Source: DATGFK01 sp040007395
Lineage (GTDB): Bacteria; Chloroflexota; Anaerolineae; Aggregatilineales; UBA2796
Length of the DNA stretch: 15,818 nucleotides
Assembly: GCA_040007395.1 (NCBI GenBank)
Contig: JBDTVG010000002.1
Coordinates: 1 to 15,818, forward strand
Direction of reading: 5' to 3'
The translations under genes and the position numbers were made by a program. The notes beneath the pieces are model-generated. The model did not search any database. It was not told the origin of the DNA and was given only the letters and a program-made list of their open reading frames with translations. Below, in pieces: positions 6,913-13,071 of this stretch. Numbering within the stretch: position 1 is the first letter of the stretch; each line of letters begins with the position of its first letter.

Positions 6913-6957
6913 CTAGACTGTCCGATAACGATAATAGGGATGATTGTGTATCGACAT
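6913..6957 (-). CDS. Putative 14-residue leader peptide upstream of mutS2
   Basis: An ATG at 6957 opens MSIHNHPYYRYRTV and ends at a TAG (6915-6913). A perfect AAGGAG Shine-Dalgarno (6971-6966) lies 8 bases upstream, stronger than that of mutS2. The ORF sits between a strong promoter and an intrinsic terminator; the stem begins 29 bases after the stop codon. The peptide is rich in tyrosine (3), arginine (3) and histidine (2), with consecutive Pro-Tyr-Tyr-Arg-Tyr-Arg codons. The arrangement matches leader peptides of attenuation systems. It could instead be an independent micro-protein or a chance ORF. No homologue is recognised. Confidence 0.55.
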   Translation of the reverse strand: MSIHNHPYYRYRTV

Positions 6958-6984
6958 TGCAGCAACTCCTTAAGATATGGAGTC

Positions 6985-7013
6985 ATTATAGTCACATTCA
7001 AACCGGAAATCAA
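6985..7013 (-). promoter_or_regulatory. Strong sigma-70-type promoter driving the mutS2 leader
   Basis: On the minus strand TTGATT (7013-7008) and a consensus TATAAT (6990-6985) are separated by exactly 17 bases. The expected start is near 6978, giving a leader of about 190 bases before mutS2. It is the best promoter match noticed in the window. Confidence 0.75.
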
Positions 7014-7079
7014 TTGTGGATTTTACGTGAATCGTGATCTGGATGGCGATGATCGAGGGTGGATTTTAATTTGTGTTAT

Positions 7080-7119
7080 GACTTATATCCCCACCGGATG
7101 TGGCAGGGATATACAAGTC
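7080..7119. repeat. Long hairpin in the non-coding stretch between the mutS2 leader and the frameshifted gene
   Basis: GACTTATATCCC (7080-7091) and GGGATATACAAGTC (7106-7119) pair over 12 bp with a 2-base bulge; CCAC and GTGG extend the stem inward. It lies 25 bases beyond the restored stop codon of the minus-strand gene at 7144-7653, so it may mark the end of that transcript, but no T-run follows on the minus strand. Confidence 0.5.
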
Positions 7120-7143
7120 ACAGAAGCGCAGCTTGGAAGCGTT

Positions 7144-7653
7144 TTAGCTTGTAGCAGTAGGCTCAGGCGTATTATCGGGTCCGAAGCCAATGACCATCCA
7201 GTTATCACCGGGTTTTCTCATATCGACGCGGATCCTTTTTGATGGTTCCGCCAAAAGTAACCGTCCCTATGGCGACTGCATCTCCATTATTCACATTGAT
7301 ATTGGAGAGGGTATGTGCGCTTGGTTCTGCAAGGTCCAATCCAGTGAGGGTCGTGCGCAATCCATCAGCACTGCCACCAAAAGAGGCTTGCTGGCTGGGA
7401 TCAATATAGCTGTAGGCTTTGGCGTAGTCTTTCGCTTCGAGCAAGGGCATAAAGTCGTTAGCCTTGAGCAGTGGCACGGCGACTGAGTTGACGACCGTCA
7501 CAGCACCACGTGTACCTACAAGTGCGAGGATCCCTGCGCCCACAATCACAACTACGGAGCATAAAACACAGGCCAATACAACCCCGACTCCAATCCCTAC
7601 TCCGGTTAAAATATTGCCGGCTGTATTACTTTTTTTGGAGTACTGTCATACAT
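7144..7653 (-). pseudogene. Membrane-anchored small protein with NTF2-like-looking domain, two homopolymer frameshifts
   Basis: The longest open piece (7576-7205) starts only at a TTG in the middle of a hydrophobic segment. Reading upstream, the same frame gives NTAGNILTGVGIGVGVVL, and an ATG at 7653 gives MYDSTPKK; the two join if the A7 run (plus-strand T7 at 7630-7636) gains one base or the ribosome slips back one. At the other end, removing one A from the A5 run (T5 at 7236-7240) lets the frame continue as RIRVDMRKPGDNWMVIGFGP to a TAA at 7144. The restored protein has about 169 residues: a short cytoplasmic tail, one transmembrane helix, and an outer domain with the pattern PLLEAKDYAKAYSYIDPSQQ, seen in NTF2-like (DUF4878/DUF4864-type) proteins. 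Function unknown. It may be decayed, or intact with consensus errors. Confidence 0.6.
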
Positions 7654-7709
7654 GCAGCTTGATCCCCTTGATTGAAATAACGTTGTGTTTACTATAGGGC
7701 TTAGGCAAA

Positions 7710-8078
7710 TCACATTTTGAGCGCAGGTGAACGCCATTGAGAAGGCCGGTAATCATCGAGCAAGCCTTGGATAAGTTGAAAGATGGTGGCGGCGGTTTCC
7801 TGAGGAAGTTGCTTGAGCCGAACCCAGACCAAAATAGCACAGCCGATATGATTGTGCTGAATATGGGCCAGACGACACAGACAGCCCCGATACCGGTAGT
7901 TGCTTGGTTTCCGCGCGGTGAAACTGCTCAATCTTGCAGTGCAGGCCACCCACGTCTTGGGCGGCTTGGGTCGAGTCCTGAGCCATATCGTTGGTGGCGA
8001 TATAGTCCGTGCGCTTGGGAGAAAGCACCAACCGGAACAGTTTCACCTGACGGCCTTTGGGAAAGTCCTTGATATGGC
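7710..8078 (-). mobile_element. Remnant of an IS transposase gene (C-terminal part, several frameshifts)
   Basis: One frame reads KDFPKGRQVKLFRLVLSPKR, then TDYIATNDMAQDSTQAAQDV and KIEQFHRAETKQL. After two shifts near 7880-7905 another frame continues HIQHNHIGCAILVWVRLKQL, then QETAATIFQLIQGLLDDY and stops at 7710. Joined, these make the C-terminal end of a DDE transposase: KIEQFHR carries the expected catalytic glutamate region and the HNHIGCAILVW helix is common in such transposases. The sequence upstream of about 8078 holds stops, and no terminal inverted repeat was recognised, so this is a degraded fragment with no N-terminal catalytic part. It lies between two frameshifted genes. Confidence 0.7.
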
Positions 8079-8148
8079 GTTACCCTTGTCAGCCTGCCAG
8101 CTTAGCGCCTAACTGTTTTTCTGGCTCGTCTGCGTTAGCCCTATGGAT

Positions 8149-9398
8149 TTAAGATAGCGGCAGCGCCAACAGGATCGTTTCCATTTCGTCAGGAGTCAAT
8201 CCGCCATGATGCCCGAAAAAATCCTGCTCGAAGCGGCCTTTTTCGTACCACCACACCGATTCGTATTTATAGGGCAGAATCACCAAATTACCCACACGCC
8301 CCATAAAAGTCGCTGAAGGATGCCCCATGCCGAAAACCCTTGATCGATCAGATCGCGGACGTAGTGTACCTCGGCACGGCCTTTAAACTGGCGGGATAGC
8401 TGGGCATGGGCTTCGTCGAGATGCTCATCCTTGATGTACAGGAACATATCTCGCGGCGCACCTGCCGGAACCAATAGCTGCCCCTGATGGTTAGTCTTGA
8501 TGAACGATTCAATAGATGACGTAAGCTGGTTCAGGTAAATCGTTGTCTCTGGCGAAATCTCCACCTGCCCATGATCAGCGGTCATCAGCAATAGCGTATT
8601 CTTGAGCTTGCCTGCAATTTCTCCATAAAAGAGCCGTTCCATCATCGACAGGAAAGTATCGACTTCCGCTTCAAAGTGGCGCGATCCCGGCCCATAGACA
8701 TGGCTAATCGAATCGAGGCTGTCAAAGTACAGAAAGTAGTAGGCTTTGCCCGGTTCCGCCAACAGCGCATCACCAAGATTAAGCAATGCCTCGGCGAAGG
8801 TCTTATACGCACTCACCTGTGCGCCCGCAAACATCGTATTGGTGAAAGGCGATGGCGTGTAGTCGCGATGCTGGAACACATAGGATTTTATATCTTGCTG
8901 TTGCAATGATTGATACACCGTCCGGCGCGGAAACAGCATTTGCGGCGAAATCCCCGCTTTGCTCAACGTGTTGCGACCTTTATCCCCGCTGAAAGAGAAC
9001 AGCAGCGGCGAGATGATCTGATCGAGCAGCGGTTCATAATACGCCCACTCGAAGACACCGCTTTCACCGACAGGTAGCCCAGTATGGATTGTTGTAGTGT
9101 GCGCGGAAGTCGTTGAAGGAAACTGCGAAGTCAGCTTTGAGACGACTCCATCACTGATAAAACGTTTCAGAAAAGGGTATTTGTCGCAGTAACGCTCGAA
9201 AAACCGCCAGCCGAATCCGTCAATGAACAGCAAAATCACCTTGTCATAGTGGCGCGGGAGAGTCGCCAGAGTGCTTTCGGGCAGTCCCGGTGCGCCCTGC
9301 CCAGTCAACAAAAAGTGGATAGTCTGAGGAATCTGTGAGAAACAGTACGTTTCATAGAGGGGTTTCACAAAATGGTCATTCAGTTGCGCGGCTTTCAC
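8149..9398 (-). pseudogene. Alkaline-phosphatase-superfamily hydrolase (phosphodiesterase-like), one frameshift near the C-terminus
   Basis: Predicted metal-dependent phosphoesterase of the type I phosphodiesterase / nucleotide pyrophosphatase group. Two-metal ligands and the nucleophile are visible: D60 in LFIDGFG, probable nucleophile T97 in FPSTTSAHTTT, D229 and H233 in DSISH, and D275-H276 in TADHGQ. The open frame from the GTG at 9398 ends early at 8280. Adding one base to the A4 run at 8333-8336 (a T4 on the coding strand) restores GFFGMGHPSATFMGRVGNLV and leads to GHHGGLTPDEME, which holds the last expected histidine ligand, and a TAA at 8149. As sequenced the product would lose that ligand. 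Restored length is about 416 residues, normal for the group. There is no clear ribosome binding site before the GTG, so the start is uncertain. It is divergent from the panE-like gene. Confidence 0.8.
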
Positions 9399-9578
9399 TG
9401 CGCGGAGTGAGTCGTCATTAATCAGGATGGCTTTCCTTATCTACAGGATTCGATTGACCCCATTAAATTCGGCAATTTTGTCTCGATTTCTGCCTCTGAC
9501 TGCGCTAGCATCTTCTGCGGTTCAGCCTTTTGTCTCTAGTTTATCGCATCGTCGGAGTAATGGAGTGTTATCGCTTAA

Positions 9579-10505
9579 ATGAAAGACATCACAAAAGTTA
9601 TTGTTATGGGCCTAGGGGCGATAGGGAGCATCTATGCAGCAAAGCTAAAGCACTATGACCCCAGTTGCGTGCGTGTCCTGATCGATAAGCCGCGTCTCGA
9701 ACGATACAAGGCGCACGGAATTGTGCTCAACGGTATCCGCTACGACTTCAATTATGTACTACCAGAGCCAAATAAGGATCAAGAAAAAGCCGATCTTATT
9801 CTCATCGCTACGAAAGCCGATGCGCTGCCAGTCGCGATTGCCGCCATTGAAGGCTTTGTGCATGATGAGACAATCATCATGGCGTTGCTCAACGGCATTA
9901 CCAGTGAAGAAAAGATTGCCGAGCGCTATGGGTGGAATAAGGTGCTGCACGCCTATTTTATTGGGCATGGCAGCACGCGCTCTGGCAATGCGGTTACGTT
10001 TGATGGCGTGGGACGGATTGTCTTTGGCGAAGCCAATGCCCAGACGCGAACGCCAAAAGTCGAGGCGGTCTGCCGCTTTTTTGACCGAGCAGGGATAGAC
10101 TATGACGTGCCAAACGATGTACTCTTTGCCATCTGGTGTAAATTCGTCGTCAATGTGGGGATCAACCAAGCATCGGCGGTATTTCGCGCCAGCTATGGTG
10201 CGTTTCAGCGCAGTGACAAGGCGCACGCTGTCGCGTTAGCCTTGATGCGGGAAGCGGTGGCAATCGCTCAAAAAGTGGGTATCCAAAACCTTGACGCGAT
10301 TCTGCCGTGGTGCGAAGATTTCATTCGCAACATGCCACCTGCCTTCAAATCCTCGATGTTGCAAGATATAGAGGCGGGCAATAAAACTGAGGTAGATATT
10401 TTTGGCGGCGCGGTCTGTGCGCTCGGACAAAAGTATGGTGTCCCGACTCCGCAAAACGAGATATTTTTAGAGCTTATCAAGGTGTTAGAAGAAATCATAG
10501 CTTGA
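9579..10505 (+). CDS. panE: 2-dehydropantoate 2-reductase (ketopantoate reductase) family protein
   Basis: Protein of 308 residues, the usual length for ApbA/PanE. These enzymes reduce ketopantoate to pantoate with NADPH in pantothenate biosynthesis. The N-terminal Rossmann fold has GLGAIG at 11-16. N105 in ALLNG is the conserved NADP-site asparagine. The C-terminal helical domain shows K188 in WCKFVVNVGIN (the expected catalytic lysine), N192 and N196, S259 in SSMLQD, and E271 in NKTEVDIFGG, matching known substrate-binding positions. The ATG was chosen because the Rossmann strand begins five residues later; a GGAG lies 12 bases upstream, which is far. The next gene begins 45 bases downstream on the same strand. 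No panB or panC is nearby, so another 2-oxo acid substrate is possible; family assignment is firm. Confidence 0.88.
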   Translation: MKDITKVIVMGLGAIGSIYAAKLKHYDPSCVRVLIDKPRLERYKAHGIVLNGIRYDFNYVLPEPNKDQEKADLILIATKADALPVAIAAIEGFVHDETIIMALLNGITSEEKIAERYGWNKVLHAYFIGHGSTRSGNAVTFDGVGRIVFGEANAQTRTPKVEAVCRFFDRAGIDYDVPNDVLFAIWCKFVVNVGINQASAVFRASYGAFQRSDKAHAVALALMREAVAIAQKVGIQNLDAILPWCEDFIRNMPPAFKSSMLQDIEAGNKTEVDIFGGAVCALGQKYGVPTPQNEIFLELIKVLEEIIA

Positions 10506-10550
10506 TCGCGCTGGTGAGTTTTAGTTAAAAATTTAGGGGAGATATAGTTA

Positions 10551-11396
10551 ATGCGTCTTACTGTCGCCAGTTATTCATTTGAAGTGCTGCCCCTTGAAGT
10601 CACCTTGATGATTGCCCACACGATGGGCTTCAAGGGAGTCGATATTGCTGGATTTCACAATCGTGGGCGGGCCAGCTACGAACCCAGCGAAGTCGCCGCC
10701 AATCCCCAGAAATACGCCGATCACTTGAACGGGCTGTTGGCTAAATACGAACTAGAAGCGGTGGACTTCTTCCCGCAGTTCGCCCTCGATTTTGCCGAGC
10801 GCTCCATGAACGATCCCGATCCCAAAGTGCGCCAGCAAAATATTGATGAGTTTCGCGGGCTGGTTCAGTTCTGCAAACTGACCCGCACTCCCGGCATCAC
10901 CGTTTTGCCCGGTGTCGATCATCTCGGTATCCCGCTGGAAAAGAATCTGGACACGGCAGGCGAAACCTTCCGGCATCTGGTCAAGATTGCCGGAGACGCA
11001 GGCGTGCTGCTGCACTTCGAGGCGCACATGGGATCGCTGACCGATACGCCGGAACTAGCGTTGGCGCTCATTGAACGCGCCCCCGGCACCACCCTTACGC
11101 TGGATTACTCGCATTTCATCCTGCAATATATCCCTATCGAACGTATCCACGCCCTGATCCCCTACACCGGACACGTTCACATTCGCCCGATGCGTCCCGG
11201 AAAATTACAGACGCGCTGGGCAAAAGGCACTGTTGACTTTGTAGATATTGCCCAACGGCTTGAGGCAGTTGGTTATAAAGGCTGCCTATCGGTGGAGTAT
11301 GTCTGTTCGGACTGGTTCGACTCGAATCAAGTAGACACATTGTCAGAAACCATCGCTGCCAAAACCGCCTTGGAGTCTTATATCCCTGTGGTGTAA
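10551..11396 (+). CDS. Sugar phosphate isomerase/epimerase-like TIM-barrel protein
   Basis: Protein of 281 residues of the xylose isomerase-like / AP endonuclease 2 TIM-barrel family, cytoplasmic. Likely divalent-metal ligands occur at strand ends in the expected order: E157 in LLHFEAH, D185 and H188 in TLDYSHF, H208 and H210 in GHVHIRP, and E249 in LSVEYV. The start is supported by GGGGAG 9 bases upstream. It probably shares a transcript with the panE-like gene 45 bases before it. Such proteins isomerise or epimerise sugars, inositol derivatives or hydroxypyruvate; the substrate cannot be read here. The pair may act on a small 2-oxo or sugar acid, but that is inference. Confidence 0.85.
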   Translation: MRLTVASYSFEVLPLEVTLMIAHTMGFKGVDIAGFHNRGRASYEPSEVAANPQKYADHLNGLLAKYELEAVDFFPQFALDFAERSMNDPDPKVRQQNIDEFRGLVQFCKLTRTPGITVLPGVDHLGIPLEKNLDTAGETFRHLVKIAGDAGVLLHFEAHMGSLTDTPELALALIERAPGTTLTLDYSHFILQYIPIERIHALIPYTGHVHIRPMRPGKLQTRWAKGTVDFVDIAQRLEAVGYKGCLSVEYVCSDWFDSNQVDTLSETIAAKTALESYIPVV

Positions 11397-11419
11397 AGAT
11401 TTCTGAAGTACTAAGCCAT

Positions 11420-11471
11420 GCACCCGTGCCACTAATACAAAAATTGTGGTAGCTATCAGTGGCGCGGGTGC
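11420..11471. repeat. 14-bp inverted repeat after the isomerase-like gene
   Basis: GCACCCGTGCCACT (11420-11433) and AGTGGCGCGGGTGC (11458-11471) pair fully in RNA with one G-U wobble, with a 24-base loop. It starts 23 bases after the stop codon and probably marks the transcript end or stabilises the 3' end; no T-run follows the stem. Confidence 0.6.
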
Positions 11472-11601
11472 TAATCGCACAATCGCGACTAGATTGTTCC
11501 GGCAAAAATACCCTCGTTTTTTCTAACCAATCCCGCCATTTTCACTGAAAACTTGTACAGGGTGACTAAGTTCACATGGCTATTTCTCAGCAGTTTGCCC
11601 A

Positions 11602-11629
11602 TTGACGAATGTTTGGCAACGATGACAAT
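11602..11629 (+). promoter_or_regulatory. Candidate promoter of the glutamine synthetase operon
   Basis: TTGACG (11602-11607) and GACAAT (11624-11629) are separated by 16 bases. The -35 is good, the -10 modest. A TACAAT at 11682-11687 is another possible -10, without a good -35. The 325-base gap 11397-11721 holds only these and the hairpin at 11420-11471; no GlnR/TnrA-like box was recognised. Confidence 0.35.
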
Positions 11630-11721
11630 AAATAGTGTCCAAGCATAATGTCCAAATCATCTATACTCACTCGGCAATTTGTACAATATGCACTAATCTG
11701 ACCGCTGAGGATTCTACTCCG

Positions 11722-13059
11722 ATGGATTTATCAGAAGCCGCTCAAAACGTGATCGCCCAAGCTAGAGAATTGGGCATCGCCTATATAGATTTACAGTTCA
11801 CCGATGTGACGGGCATTATCAAGAATGTTCAGATCCCCGTCCGCCAGTTGGAAGCAGCGTTCCGAGATGGAGTCTGGTTCGATGGGTCGGCGATAGAAGG
11901 CTTTGCGCGGATTGCTGAATCAGATATGTACCTGCGGCCTGACACAGCAACCTTTGCAGTGCTGCCGTGGGAAACGCATGATCACAAATTGGCGCGGCTA
12001 ATCTGCGATGTGTATACGCCAACCGGCGAACCCTATCCCGGCGATCCACGCGGAGTATTGCGCCGTGCTGTCGAGATGGCACAGCAGAAGGGCTATCGTT
12101 ACACGGTTGCGCCCGAAGTCGAATTTTTCCTGTTCCGCCAACCAATTAACCTAGCTTCCTTGGAAACTGAGGATAAGGCTAGCTACTACTTCGATGTCAA
12201 TGCTTCCGAGTCGCGGTCAATCCGCCGCAAAATCGCCGATGCGTTGGAGGCGATGGGGATTCTGGTGCAGGCAGGCCATCATGAAGTCGGTGGGGGACAG
12301 CACGAACTAGATCTTGCGCCACTCGATGCGCTGCCAATGGCTGATGCGATCATGACAGCACGGCTGGCGGTCAAGTCCATCGCGCACGAAAACGGTCTGT
12401 TCGCAACGTTTATGCCTAAACCTATTCCGCGTGTTGCCGGATCAGGGATGCACATCCACCAAACGCTGAACGATACCTACAACGGTAATAACTGTTTCGA
12501 GAACAGCGAGGATGATTACGGGCTATCGGCTATCGGGCGATCCTTTTTGGCGGGGCAGCTTACCCATGCACGGGGCATCTGTGCTGTCCTTGCGCCACTG
12601 GTCAACAGCTACAAGCGCTTGGTGGCAGGGCTAGAAGCGCCTGTCTATGTAACATGGGCGCAACTTAACCGTTCGGCATTGATCCGTGTACCGCGTGTCA
12701 GTGCCGATCATCCCGACTCGGCGCGGATCGAACTGCGCTGTGCTGATCCAAGCTGCAACCCATATCTGGCGTTGGCGGTCATGTTACGGGCGGGGCTAGA
12801 TGGAGTCACACGCGGGCTAGAACTCCCCGGCGCTGCCGAAGAAGAACTCTACCTGTTTAACGCCCGCCGTCGGATGCTGACCACGCTGCCTACTTCGCTG
12901 TACGAAGCGCTCGAAGCGATGGAGCAAAGCGATCTTGCCAGCGACACCTTGGGGCTGAATGTGTTCGAGCGCTTTATCGAAGCCAAGCGGCTGGAATGGA
13001 ACGAATATGTTCTAGAGATCAGCTCTTGGGAACTTGACCGCTACCTTACGACTTACTAG
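11722..13059 (+). CDS. glnA: Glutamine synthetase type I (GSI-alpha-like)
   Basis: ATP-dependent ligase joining ammonia to glutamate, normally a cytoplasmic dodecamer. Counted from the ATG at 11722 it has 445 residues, the normal GSI length. Conserved parts are clear: D54 in FDGSAIEGF, metal-binding E132 and E134 in APEVEFF, E188 and E195 in HHEVGGGQHE, H244 and H246 in GSGMHIHQ, NSYKRL (R299), E305, R317 and R322 in NRSALIRVP, and R339. R63 in GFARIAESDMYL matches the arginine (R62 in Bacillus subtilis) linked to feedback inhibition in the alpha type. No NLYDLP adenylylation box is seen. A longer reading from a GTG at 11635 would add 29 unrelated-looking residues; the ATG has GAGG 11 bases upstream. 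Departures such as GGGQHE for the usual APGQHE make a related substrate, such as a gamma-glutamylated amine, worth considering. A PucR gene follows after 12 bases. Confidence 0.92.
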   Translation: MDLSEAAQNVIAQARELGIAYIDLQFTDVTGIIKNVQIPVRQLEAAFRDGVWFDGSAIEGFARIAESDMYLRPDTATFAVLPWETHDHKLARLICDVYTPTGEPYPGDPRGVLRRAVEMAQQKGYRYTVAPEVEFFLFRQPINLASLETEDKASYYFDVNASESRSIRRKIADALEAMGILVQAGHHEVGGGQHELDLAPLDALPMADAIMTARLAVKSIAHENGLFATFMPKPIPRVAGSGMHIHQTLNDTYNGNNCFENSEDDYGLSAIGRSFLAGQLTHARGICAVLAPLVNSYKRLVAGLEAPVYVTWAQLNRSALIRVPRVSADHPDSARIELRCADPSCNPYLALAVMLRAGLDGVTRGLELPGAAEEELYLFNARRRMLTTLPTSLYEALEAMEQSDLASDTLGLNVFERFIEAKRLEWNEYVLEISSWELDRYLTTY

Positions 13060-13071
13060 TGCAAGGGCAAG

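Noticed and set aside
7753..8046. A 97-codon minus-strand frame as an intact gene
   Set aside because: Only its first half resembles a transposase; the conserved continuation is in a different frame, so it is part of a degraded element.
11635..11721. GTG start giving a 474-residue glutamine synthetase
   Set aside because: The extra 29 residues do not look like a GSI N-terminus and include likely promoter sequence; the ATG at 11722 gives the normal length.
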